The notes under the pieces were generated by a model. The model saw only the letters and a program-made list of their open reading frames with translations, was not told the origin of the DNA and ran no database searches. From Acidobacteriota bacterium (GTDB lineage Bacteria; Acidobacteriota; Terriglobia; Versatilivoradales; Versatilivoraceae): DNA of 64,000 bases. This document shows, one piece after another, positions 43,333 to 50,993 of the stretch; the stretch's first letter is position 1, and every line of letters begins with the position of its first letter. The stretch lies in assembly GCA_022826755.1 (NCBI GenBank), contig JAJDUG010000053.1:52184-116183 (forward strand), given 5' to 3'. The translations under genes and the position numbers were made by a program.

Positions 43333-44976
43333 ATGGAACTAACCATCCCCAGGATCTCGGGCGAATCATTGACTGTATCTGCTGAAGCGGGCCAGCAACT
43401 ATATGTAGTCGGTGCCAACGGCTCGGGCAAGTCGGCGCTGTTGCAGCACTGGGTCACATCTGTAGGTGGCTCCACTATCAAACGTATCGCCGCCCACAGG
43501 CAAACATGGTTTGAATCTGGGAATCTTGACTTCACTGCGCGTAGGCGTAGGGACTTTGAAATTAATGTCAGAAGCTGGGATTCCCGAGTTGACGCTCGAT
43601 GGATCGAACATAGCCCTGCCGAACGGCAGTCCGCCGTGCTCTTTGACCTGGTGGCTAAAGATAACACTCGCTATCGGACCATTGGGCAATACATAGACAA
43701 CGCTAACCCGGACGAAGCTACTCGGTTCGCCTCAAAATCCGAGTCTCTTTTCAAACAACTTAATGACCTACTTAGCTTGGGCACTCTGACAGTATCTCTT
43801 GAGAATTCTAACGACGAGGAAATTCTGGCTCAACACAAGAACAACGGCCACAGGTTCAGCATCGCACAGATGTCGGATGGGGAAAGAGCCGCAGCAATAA
43901 TGGCGGCTAATGTCCTTACTGTCGAGGCCGGCACAATTTTGCTGATTGACGAGCCTGAGCGCCATCTCCATCGCTCTATCGTTGAGGCTTTTCTGTCTGC
44001 GTTGTTCGCCAAGCGCCAAGACTGCGCATTCGTGATTTCAACGCACGAAATCGCCCTGCCTATAGCCAACCAAGCGGCCAATGTAGTGATCTTGCGTTCG
44101 TGTCTATGGAACGGCAACCAAGCTGGAGCGTGGGACGCTGAGGTTCTGAAATCCGGTGCTGATTTGCCCGAGGACCTTAAGCGGGATGTATTGGGCGCCA
44201 GGCGAAGGATCCTCTTTGTGGAGGGTGAGTCCAACAGCCTTGACCTGCCATTGTATGTAGGCTTGTTCCCAGAGCTGTCTGTGATTCCGAAGGGGAGTTG
44301 TGAAGAGGTCATTAGAGCCGTCAAGGGCTTGAGCGGCTCCTACGAGCATCACCACGTTGAAGCATTTGGGTTGATCGACAGAGACGACCGTGCTCAGGAT
44401 GAAGTCAGCGAACTCGCCCAAGACAACGTACTTGCTCTGGAGGTGTGTTCAGTAGAGTCGCTGTACTACTGCTCGGACGCCATCGAAGCCGTAGCTTGCA
44501 GACAGGCGGAGTCCTTGGGTTGCGACCCGCAGGCGATGCTTGAAGCAGCTAAGCAAAGTGCCTTGGAAGCAATTGGGGCAGACCAAGATCTACCCGAGAG
44601 AATGGCCGCAAGACGTAGCGAGAGACTGGTATACAACCGCTTCGCGACCCACCTGCCTGATTGGAAAGAGATCAAGGCGGCTGGTGAACAACTGAGAATA
44701 AGTGAGCCAATAGAGAACCCCTACCAAAGCGAATTGAACCGCTTCAATGGTCTAGTCGAATCAGGACAGATCGATGGGCTAATCGCTCGCTATCCACTCA
44801 GAGAGAGCAGGGTCTTCGAGAGAATCGTGACTGCATTAGGATGTAGGAATCAGGCAGACTATGCGCGTATGGTCGTAGCGAGAGTCAGAGATGATGCGGG
44901 CCTTACAGAAAACCTAAAGGAGCGTATCAAACCACTTGCGGAGTTGCTTGATGGTGGGAGAAGCAATGACGCTTGA
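43333..44976 (+). CDS. Fused ABC-type ATPase and TOPRIM (DUF4435-like) protein, PARIS/OLD-like
   Basis: 547-residue protein, ATG immediately after the hsdS stop with AAGGAG upstream. Residues 15-250 are an ABC-like ATPase: Walker A GANGSGKS (27-34), signature-like QMSDGERAAAIMA (about 178), Walker B TILLIDEPERHLH (about 200-212) and ISTHEIALPIANQA. Residues 290-400 resemble a DUF4435/TOPRIM nuclease domain, with ILFVEGESNSLDLPLYVG (acidic E near 297) and AFGLIDRDDRAQDE (D350-R-D). This order matches OLD-family nucleases and the single-chain form of PARIS (AriA plus AriB), which triggers abortive infection. The assignment between these is uncertain. Part of the hsdM operon. Confidence 0.75.
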   Translation: MELTIPRISGESLTVSAEAGQQLYVVGANGSGKSALLQHWVTSVGGSTIKRIAAHRQTWFESGNLDFTARRRRDFEINVRSWDSRVDARWIEHSPAERQSAVLFDLVAKDNTRYRTIGQYIDNANPDEATRFASKSESLFKQLNDLLSLGTLTVSLENSNDEEILAQHKNNGHRFSIAQMSDGERAAAIMAANVLTVEAGTILLIDEPERHLHRSIVEAFLSALFAKRQDCAFVISTHEIALPIANQAANVVILRSCLWNGNQAGAWDAEVLKSGADLPEDLKRDVLGARRRILFVEGESNSLDLPLYVGLFPELSVIPKGSCEEVIRAVKGLSGSYEHHHVEAFGLIDRDDRAQDEVSELAQDNVLALEVCSVESLYYCSDAIEAVACRQAESLGCDPQAMLEAAKQSALEAIGADQDLPERMAARRSERLVYNRFATHLPDWKEIKAAGEQLRISEPIENPYQSELNRFNGLVESGQIDGLIARYPLRESRVFERIVTALGCRNQADYARMVVARVRDDAGLTENLKERIKPLAELLDGGRSNDA

Positions 44977-45199
44977 CCGCATCACAACTCGCTCTGCCTC
45001 CGGTGATCTCGAGGCACTGGAGTTCAAGGAGACTACCAGCACACGCCGACAGGCGACCATGACGGTCTGCGCTTTTTTGAACCAAGGCGGCGGGCAGGTG
45101 CTGTTCGGAGTGAGGCCAGACGGGACAGTAGCTGGACAACAGGTCAGCGAGCCCGCTTTGGCCCGAAGGAACTATTCAGGGCGCTGCTGCACAAGTTGA
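44966..45199 (+). pseudogene. Truncated AlbA_2 (Schlafen-like) ATP-binding protein
   Basis: 77-residue fragment; its ATG overlaps the ATPase gene end by 11 bases. It shows the N-terminal half of the AlbA_2 (divergent AAA-4) domain: LEALEFKETTSTRRQATMTV then CAFLNQGGGQVLFGVRPDGT. After VAGQQVSEPALA the frame leaves the family and soon ends. Intact members continue for 100 to 400 residues. The break coincides with the start of hsdS-like sequence in another frame, so recombination rather than sequencing error is likely. It may still be translated. Confidence 0.75.
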
Positions 45200-45252
45200 T
45201 GACGGGCGAGATGCAGGCCATCGACCTCGATTTATATTGCCTGAATGAGTGA
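45163..45252 (+). pseudogene. Detached 3' end of an hsdS gene
   Basis: Reading from 45163 gives PKELFRALLHKLMTGEMQAI and on to a TGA at 45250-45252. FRALLHKLMTGE is identical in protein to the C-terminus of the intact HsdS (43260-43300), and the DNA agrees at about 31 of 36 positions. No start or TRD precedes it. It is best read as the original or a second hsdS tail left behind when the ATPase/AlbA_2 segment joined the locus. Confidence 0.75.
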
Positions 45253-45264
45253 GGAAACTGATAG

Positions 45265-47163
45265 ATGCGCGGAATTGCTCTGAATTTCTTCCCTCTCATA
45301 ACGGATGACTTCACGGTCACGCTCTATCGTTATCCCTATGTCGAGAGCAGCCGGCCTGAAGCCGAGGGTGAAAAGGCTATTCAGCGTAATCTCGAGGTAG
45401 CGGGAGAGCGTGCCCTCTACTGGACGCTGTTTCAACGGACTGAAGGCGGCACGGAAATAGTGTGCGAGCCATTTGATAATTTCTACATAACGATAGATGC
45501 GCTTAGGGCGGCCTTGATTCGGAGTTGTGAGGATAATCTCGATTCCCATCGTTTCCGCATTATCGAGGGCTTTCGGCGGCATGTGGAAATCATAACGGCC
45601 GAGCATGATGAGGGAAACCAAGTCGTCTCGTTAGAACCTTACCTTTTGCATTCTCGCGGGCAATTTGGCTTTCTTGCCGACTTTCGATTCCACCCAACTG
45701 AAGAACATCGCCACACCAGAAGGTTTCTTCAACTAAGCCTCTCGCTCGATAGTCGTGGACAACCAAATCGAAACCATTACGCAGATCGTTACTCGCATTT
45801 GGCAAAGTTCGTAGAGAAATTCCATTCCGTGATCTTTCCACTCACACTGCCAGGAGGACACGAAGTAGGTGTCGATACCAGTCTGGTGGAACTTACCTCT
45901 GAAAAGCTGGACATTAAGCACTATGTAGTCGGTTCTGGACGCGAATCGAAGTCTCAGTTTACAGGTGTGAAAGAGAGGGGTCCGCTCAAACAGGTCTCGG
46001 ATGATACGCGGATCTGCTTTCTATACAGGCAAGAAGACCGCCCGCTGTCACATGACCTATTTCGCGCTTTGCGGGGGGATACGTACCGTACCTTCTCCGG
46101 GATGGAACAAATGTTTAACCTCCCGCTCTCAAGGGAACGGGTGAGTGGCGTTACTCTATCAACTTTTGGCATCAACGAGATTTGGCATGTCGCGGACCAA
46201 GTCTTAGCAGATGCCAAGGGTGGCAGGGTTATTCCCATCGTATTGACACCCTTTAGCAGGCACGATGACCCGGAAGACAACAACTACTATTGGTATCTAA
46301 AACATGCCTTTCTCTCAAGAGGACTTCCGATTCAGGTTGTCGCAACCGAAACCGTATCGGACAGGAAAAAGCTCAAGTGGTCCACAGCAAGCATAGGGTT
46401 GCAGGTTTTTGCCAAAGCGGGAGGAACGCCATGGAAGGTGCGTCCGCGAACAGAGCGGTGTCTAATGGTGGGTATAGGCCAAGCTCATCGCCAACACGAA
46501 GACCATATCAATCGATACTTTGCGTACTCTGTGCTCACCGATTCCAGCGGGGTGTTTGAGAAAGTGACAGTTCTAGGAGACAAGCCGAATGAGAACGAGT
46601 ACATGAGGGAGTTCTATACAAACCTACGGCAGATTTTCAGCGACTACTCCGAACAGTTCTCTAATTTTGTAGTTCACACTACGTTTGCAATTCGTCGCCC
46701 CGAGCTTGAAGCCATCCATAATGTGCTCTCGGAACACCAATCCCAACCTAACGATGGGGAATTCGTTTCGCTCAAGTTCAACGACCGCAACCGGTTCTTT
46801 GGGTTTGCAGTAGGTCACAACAGTCGGGTTCCATATGAGAGCAGCCTAGTCCGCCTATCCAAGAATGAGTTTCTTGTCTGGTTTGAAGGGTTGCAATATG
46901 GCCATCCCACGGTCGGCAAGATGGTCTCGAACCCGGTTCACGTTAAATTCACCTATCCTCTTGAGGAACTTTCTCGGGATAGACAGCGCGCCCATCTTCA
47001 GGATGCAATCAACCTGTCAGGTGCCAATTGGCGTGGATTCAATGCTAAGTCACTGCCGGTGTCAGTCTATTACGCGCAACTGATCGCCAGATACCTCAAG
47101 GAGTTTGAGAAGCGCGGTCTGCGTGCCGTAGATGTGAACACCCTTACACCTTGGTTTCTCTGA
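45265..47163 (+). CDS. Long-type prokaryotic Argonaute, catalytically inactive
   Basis: 632-residue Argonaute, expected to bind a guide and target nucleic acid. The N-terminal part starts LNFFPLITDDFTVTLYRYPY; a PAZ domain is not obvious and may be absent or reduced. MID starts near 240 and includes YYWYLKHAFLSRGLPIQVV (340-359) with guide-binding Lys and Gln. SIGLQVFAKAGGTPWKV (377-393) leads into PIWI, which covers about 396-632. The first catalytic Asp of PIWI (normally GxD) is G405 in MVGIGQAH, and the third (normally RDG) is lost in VVHTTFAI. LPVSVYYAQLIARYL is the usual C-terminal block. Length and lost catalysis indicate long-B type. The following SIR2 gene overlaps (TGATG). Confidence 0.85.
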   Translation: MRGIALNFFPLITDDFTVTLYRYPYVESSRPEAEGEKAIQRNLEVAGERALYWTLFQRTEGGTEIVCEPFDNFYITIDALRAALIRSCEDNLDSHRFRIIEGFRRHVEIITAEHDEGNQVVSLEPYLLHSRGQFGFLADFRFHPTEEHRHTRRFLQLSLSLDSRGQPNRNHYADRYSHLAKFVEKFHSVIFPLTLPGGHEVGVDTSLVELTSEKLDIKHYVVGSGRESKSQFTGVKERGPLKQVSDDTRICFLYRQEDRPLSHDLFRALRGDTYRTFSGMEQMFNLPLSRERVSGVTLSTFGINEIWHVADQVLADAKGGRVIPIVLTPFSRHDDPEDNNYYWYLKHAFLSRGLPIQVVATETVSDRKKLKWSTASIGLQVFAKAGGTPWKVRPRTERCLMVGIGQAHRQHEDHINRYFAYSVLTDSSGVFEKVTVLGDKPNENEYMREFYTNLRQIFSDYSEQFSNFVVHTTFAIRRPELEAIHNVLSEHQSQPNDGEFVSLKFNDRNRFFGFAVGHNSRVPYESSLVRLSKNEFLVWFEGLQYGHPTVGKMVSNPVHVKFTYPLEELSRDRQRAHLQDAINLSGANWRGFNAKSLPVSVYYAQLIARYLKEFEKRGLRAVDVNTLTPWFL

Positions 47164-48245
47164 TGGCTACGACCGTTTTCAAGCGGGATGAAATAATTCT
47201 GCTTCTCGGAGCTGGCGCCAGTGTTGAGGCTGGCATCCCTGATTCTGGCAAGATGATTGATGAGATACAGGGCCTTGTTTCAAATGATAATGATACTGAT
47301 TGGAGTTGTTACAGGGGACTTTATCGCTATCTCCGGAGTTCAATCTTCTTTGCGGACGGTTTGGAGGGAATCTTCGGCGACAAAGTCCCATTTAACATTG
47401 AGCGGTTGGTGAATGTGCTGGATGAACTCCAGAAAAAGGAGCGTCACGCACTCTATCCATTTGTGGGGGCATGGAACCCAAAGCTAGAAGAAGTAGCTGG
47501 CGCTAACTTTGAGAACGTTCGCGACTTTCGTAATCACATCATTCGGATTCTCAGGGATAAGTGGGTCGCATTAAGGGAAAAGGAGAGAGCCGCTTACTAC
47601 AAGGGACTATTGCGCTTTCAAGAAGAGTATGAGCATCCGCTCCGGGTGTTTTCCCTGAATTACGATTTGTGCATTGAGCAGACCTGCGGAGGTGAGAGTG
47701 TTCAACGGGGCTTCTCCCGGAGAACCTGGGATTGGCGAATGTTCGACGAGACGTCAGAGGACCCACCGCCCCTATTGCTCTACAAGTTGCATGGCTCACT
47801 GGATTGGTACTTCAACCGGGACGGTCAAGTCCAGTACTCTGATTCCACTTCGACCATCGGAGCCGCCGACATCGCACTCATCTTTGGAACATCCTATAAG
47901 TTGCAGTATGTAGATCCCTTCCTTTTCCTCGTGTATGAACTGCGCCGTTGGACGCTAGACGCCGCGCGCGCCATCGTTTGCATTGGCTATGGCTTCAACG
48001 ATGAGCACATCAACGGGATCTTGCGACAGTCCCTCGCGCAGAACTGTGAACGCAAGCTATTGGCAGTGACCGGCCAAGTAGACGAATGTGTTGCCAGGAA
48101 ACGTATTGTTGACCAGTTAAGGGTCGCTGAAGCCCAGGTCGTCGCCCGTCCATGCGGGGCCAAAGAGTTTTTGGAGGACGGCTTGACCATTGCTGCCCTT
48201 TCGGAATTATTTCCATCTGAGAGTGACTTGATACCGGAATCGTAG
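47163..48245 (+). CDS. SIR2-like NADase effector
   Basis: 360-residue SIR2-family protein whose ATG lies inside the Argonaute stop (TGATG), implying translational coupling. NAD-binding motif LLLGAGASVEAGIP (13-26), the NYD motif FSLNYDLCIEQ (163-173), the catalytic histidine in YKLHGSLDWYF (H210), and the C-terminal ICIGYGFND-like segment VCIGYGFNDEHING (272-285). The zinc-binding Cys quartet of deacetylases is absent, as in bacterial defence SIR2 proteins that destroy NAD+. There is no APAZ domain, so this is not a SPARSA-type fusion. Probable job: NAD+ depletion upon target recognition by the Argonaute. Confidence 0.85.
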   Translation: MATTVFKRDEIILLLGAGASVEAGIPDSGKMIDEIQGLVSNDNDTDWSCYRGLYRYLRSSIFFADGLEGIFGDKVPFNIERLVNVLDELQKKERHALYPFVGAWNPKLEEVAGANFENVRDFRNHIIRILRDKWVALREKERAAYYKGLLRFQEEYEHPLRVFSLNYDLCIEQTCGGESVQRGFSRRTWDWRMFDETSEDPPPLLLYKLHGSLDWYFNRDGQVQYSDSTSTIGAADIALIFGTSYKLQYVDPFLFLVYELRRWTLDAARAIVCIGYGFNDEHINGILRQSLAQNCERKLLAVTGQVDECVARKRIVDQLRVAEAQVVARPCGAKEFLEDGLTIAALSELFPSESDLIPES

Positions 48246-48283
48246 CATTGTCTAGCGGCGATAAGATTAACTGAGGGGAACAC

Positions 48284-48356
48284 AAGGGGACGTTGTTGAA
48301 TTACTGGAATAACTTGATAGCAGGGTTCTAAATTCCGGCAATTCAACAACATTCCC
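48284..48356. repeat. Palindromic repeat R3 with two inverted arms
   Basis: 48284-48316 begins AAGGGGACGTTGTTGAATTA and ends TGGAATAACTTG. Downstream the reverse complement of GTTGTTGAATT returns as AATTCAACAAC at about 48339-48349, giving an 11-bp inverted pair. The 33-base left arm is repeated exactly at 58398-58430. It resembles a REP or MITE unit; it follows the SIR2 stop by about 40 bases. Confidence 0.75.
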
Positions 48357-48407
48357 TACTTACTCCCCGATTGCGATGAATTCGATCTCGAATCCGAGGG
48401 GTGACCA

Positions 48408-48632
48408 ATGAAAGACATGGTCATCGATACAGACGCCGATATCCTTGGCGGGACGCCGGTTTTTCGCGGGACCACGGTCCCCGTACGTATCCTGATCGAG
48501 CATTTGGAAGCAGGCAACCGGCTTGACGATTTCCTGGAGAGCTATCCGACGGTATCGCGAAGACAGGTAGTTGAAGTGCTCGAACAGGCTAAGGCCGTGC
48601 TTACTGGGAATTCGGATGGAGCTGCTGCTTGA
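48408..48632 (+). CDS. DUF433 antitoxin-like protein
   Basis: 74-residue DUF433 protein. Characteristic text is GGTPVFRGTTVPVRILIEHL (about residues 14-33), followed by LDDFLESYPTVSRRQVVEVL, a winged-helix-like fold. DUF433 proteins are usually the antitoxin partner of a DUF5615 PIN-like toxin encoded immediately downstream. Here the downstream toxin is only a stump, so the antitoxin is orphaned. Confidence 0.85.
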   Translation: MKDMVIDTDADILGGTPVFRGTTVPVRILIEHLEAGNRLDDFLESYPTVSRRQVVEVLEQAKAVLTGNSDGAAA

Positions 48633-48735
48633 CGAATCCGAGTCCCCCACCGGGGCAGGGGTTCCGTATGTTCAAGGACGACGAGATTTGCATACGCCGC
48701 GGGCTCGACGCGGAGCATGTCGCCTGAGTGAATGA
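48616..48735 (+). pseudogene. Stump of a DUF5615 PIN-like toxin
   Basis: The reading MELLLDESESP at 48616 overlaps the DUF433 end and matches the usual start (M-x-LLLDES) of DUF5615 toxins, but the rest of the 39 residues is unrelated and ends at 48735. The acidic residue at the start is kept, the body is gone. It overlaps the next fragment by four bases. Confidence 0.55.
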
Positions 48736-48911
48736 ACCGTTGCGCCTACATCTTTCTCGACGAGGCAGGTAACTTCAACTTCAGTGTCAATGGAACTCGC
48801 TACTTCGCGTTGGCCAGCGTCAGCATATGCCGACCGTTCCCGGCGTTCGACGCACTGGACAACTACAAGAACGATATCAAGCCTGCTGTGTGCAACGAGT
48901 TCGAGATTTGA
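48732..48911 (+). pseudogene. DUF3800 N-terminal fragment, copy 1
   Basis: 59 residues, MNRCAYIFLDEAGNFNFSVN and NGTRYFALASVSICRPFPAF, then a stop. The YIFLDEAGNF opening with its acidic pair is typical for DUF3800 (RNase H-like), whose members usually have about 200 residues or more. A second fragment is at 50535-50648. Confidence 0.7.
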
Positions 48912-48961
48912 AGCCGTGGAATGGCAGGTTAGAGCCGATGGACAACTTGTCAAAAAAGTGC

Positions 48962-49020
48962 CCCCCCCGACTACCCCATTTCTGGAGAGTGCTCACCTGG
49001 AGCACTTGTCATCGGGGGGG
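48962..49020. other. C-run/G-run hairpin, copy 1
   Basis: CCCCCCCGA (48962-48970) can pair with TCGGGGGGG (49012-49020); inside it AGTGCTC pairs with GAGCACT around a five-base loop. A decayed copy of the same sequence follows the second DUF3800 fragment (50699-50760). It may be the edge of a mobile element or a structured RNA. Confidence 0.5.
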
Positions 49021-49131
49021 AACCTTTGGCCTCACCATAACATGTCAAGGGCTGGCAGTCCATGTGTCGAAGTCGACAAGGGAGCAACAAGGACGCCACT
49101 GTAGCATTCTCATCAGCGGAGGAAAGCGGAA

Positions 49132-49368
49132 ATGAACCGACTTCTTCAAAGGGCCTTCGAGAGAACCGCCGAGCTCCCACAAGCGGAACAGGACAGGTTC
49201 GCCCGCTTCCTGCTAGCTGAGTTGGAATCAATGCGGCAATGGTCTGAACTGTTTGCCCATCCCGAATCGGAGGATTTGCTGGAACGTCTGGCCGATGAGG
49301 CCCTGTCGGAGCACCGAGCAGGACGGACTCAGCCGCCGGCTTCAAAACAGAGGCAGGGGCATGAGTAG
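49132..49368 (+). CDS. Small antitoxin-like protein
   Basis: 78 residues: [20 protein letters not shown], then [20 protein letters not shown] and [15 protein letters not shown]. This pattern (helical, LPxxEQ, LADEALxEHRAGxT) is widespread as the first gene of toxin-antitoxin pairs, usually with a RelE-type toxin. Here the following gene is a Fic protein whose start overlaps by eight bases. Whether it controls Fic, or has lost a different toxin, is unknown. Confidence 0.65.
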   Translation: MNRLLQRAFERTAELPQAEQDRFARFLLAELESMRQWSELFAHPESEDLLERLADEALSEHRAGRTQPPASKQRQGHE

Positions 49369-50434
49369 CGGCTTCCAGCCGGTCTTCACGACGACTCACT
49401 CCATCACCGGCGGGCTGACGCGTATCGAACGCGCCCGGGGGTTTCTGGCGGCGGCCGTGTTGTCGGAGCAGTGGGTGCGGGAGATGGGCCGGCGAGCCTT
49501 GCTTCTGGAAGCGCACCACACCACTCACATCGAGGGGACGAGCCTCACGCTGGACCAGTCCCGCCGGTTGCTGGAGGGAAATCCAATAGCGGACGCTGAC
49601 CCAGAAGACGTAAGGGAGTTGCTCAACTACCGGAAGGCGTTCGACTTCGTATCCGAGTATGTTTCGAGTGGCGGCTCCATCACCGAGGGGCTGATTCGAG
49701 AAATTCACAGGCGTCTCGTTGACGGGGTTCGCGGCGGTGCAGCAGGTCCCGGCGAATATCGAAAGATCCAGAACCATGTGGTGAACTCCCTCACCGGGGA
49801 AATCGTCTATGAGCCGCCTCCGGCTTACGACGTGCCGATCATGATGACGGAAATGGTGGACTGGCTCGCCCGTGGCCAGGAGGTCCATCCTGTCCTGGTG
49901 AGTGGCATTGCGCAGTTCCAGCTCGTGCATATCCATCCGTTTCTGGATGGCAACGGCCGCGCCTCCCGGCTGCTCTCCACCCTGTGCCTCTATCGAGCAG
50001 GATATGACTTCAAACGCCTGTTCACTATCAGCGAATACTATGATCGGGACCGGCCCGCCTTCTACGCTGCGCTTCAAAGCGTCCGCCAGAGCGGCATGGA
50101 CCTGACCGCCTGGCTGGAGTATTTCGTAGAAGGGCTGGCCACGCAGCTTTCCGAGGTCAGGAGACGTGGAGAAAGAGCCATCCGACGGGATGTCTTCATC
50201 AAGGAGCGAGGCCTGTCCGATCGTCAGGCCAAGGCGCTGAGCCACATTGTCGAGCACGGCAGTTTGACCATTCAGGACTTCGAGTGTCTTTGTCCCGACG
50301 TCAATCGCCGGTCCCTGCAGCGAGACATGCGAGCCATGATCGAACAGAGGATCTTGGAAGTAGAGGCAACGAGTCCGACCGACCCCGGCAAGCGATACGT
50401 GTTCAAGGAGGGGTGGCTTGGTCCCGAGCTATGA
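49361..50434 (+). CDS. Fic family protein, probable AMP transferase
   Basis: 357-residue Fic protein that modifies a target with AMP or a related nucleotide. The start is ATG 49361 ([18 protein letters not shown]), overlapping the antitoxin-like gene. An inhibitory helix motif of T-x-x-x-E-G type occurs at TTHIEGTS (about residue 53). The Fic core motif [12 protein letters not shown] (about 192-203) is intact with catalytic His. EYRKIQNHV and [10 protein letters not shown] flank it. A winged-helix C-terminus follows ([35 protein letters not shown]). It lies inside the RM locus upstream of the duplicated TA region, where a copy of its 3' end recurs at 51884-51925. Confidence 0.9.
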   Translation: MSSGFQPVFTTTHSITGGLTRIERARGFLAAAVLSEQWVREMGRRALLLEAHHTTHIEGTSLTLDQSRRLLEGNPIADADPEDVRELLNYRKAFDFVSEYVSSGGSITEGLIREIHRRLVDGVRGGAAGPGEYRKIQNHVVNSLTGEIVYEPPPAYDVPIMMTEMVDWLARGQEVHPVLVSGIAQFQLVHIHPFLDGNGRASRLLSTLCLYRAGYDFKRLFTISEYYDRDRPAFYAALQSVRQSGMDLTAWLEYFVEGLATQLSEVRRRGERAIRRDVFIKERGLSDRQAKALSHIVEHGSLTIQDFECLCPDVNRRSLQRDMRAMIEQRILEVEATSPTDPGKRYVFKEGWLGPEL

Positions 50435-50993
50435 CAAGCTGTGACATGGAGCTGTGACAGGCTGGGATGAGTGACCAAGAAATCACGGGAGAGCTGAACC
50501 GCGGCGTCCACCGTGCGGAACCGGAAACAACTGGATGAACCGTTGCGCCTACATTTTTCTCGATGAATCTGGAAACTTCGAGTTCGGCGCAAGTGGAAGC
50601 AAATATAAGGAGAAAGTAGCTGGTACGACCAAATCAAGCCAGCGATGAGAAAAGAGAAGAAGCGCTGACTTCCAGGGGTAGAGTCAGCCGAGAAAGCGCC
50701 CCCCCCGACTACTCTGTTTCCAAAGAGAGCACCCTTGGCACTCTTGTCATCAGGGAGGAACCTTTGGATGGACAGTAGCACGTGACGGTGCAGGAGTCCA
50801 TGGCAACTGCTACAGCAGATAGTCGACTGTCAGGTGAAGACCATCGCTTGAACGTCGCGGAAGATGAGGAAGTATCTTGACGATCATCGGTGGCAGGCAA
50901 CGCCCTTTGTCGATCACTTTCTCAAGAAAATGATCGACTACACACATTGACGTTCATAGATGATCGACAAGCAAGACTACAAAGAGACCTGCT
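50435..50993. other. Spacer with duplicated gene debris
   Basis: Contains four near-copies of GCTRTGACA around 50425-50460, the second DUF3800 fragment (50535-50648), a decayed C-run hairpin (50699-50760), and around 50907-50966 a TTGTCGATCA / TGATCGACAA inverted repeat in front of the first vapC stop. No intact gene is present. Confidence 0.6.
50535..50648 (+). pseudogene. DUF3800 N-terminal fragment, copy 2
   Basis: MNRCAYIFLDESGNFEFGAS then GSKYKEKVAG and a stop after 37 residues. The first nine residues equal those of the fragment at 48732. Both are followed by related C-run DNA, so they are products of a duplication. Confidence 0.65.

Noticed and set aside
44966..45199. Intact small AlbA_2 gene
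   Set aside because: Only half of the domain is present and the tail is out of family exactly where the hsdS-like segment begins.
45265..47163. Short Argonaute (SPARSA/SPARTA-type) assignment
   Set aside because: Short pAgos consist of MID and PIWI only (about 450-500 residues) with an APAZ-bearing partner; here about 240 residues precede MID and the SIR2 protein has no room for APAZ.
48945..49020. Rho-independent terminator
   Set aside because: A stable stem exists but there is no T run after it, and no intact gene ends just before it.
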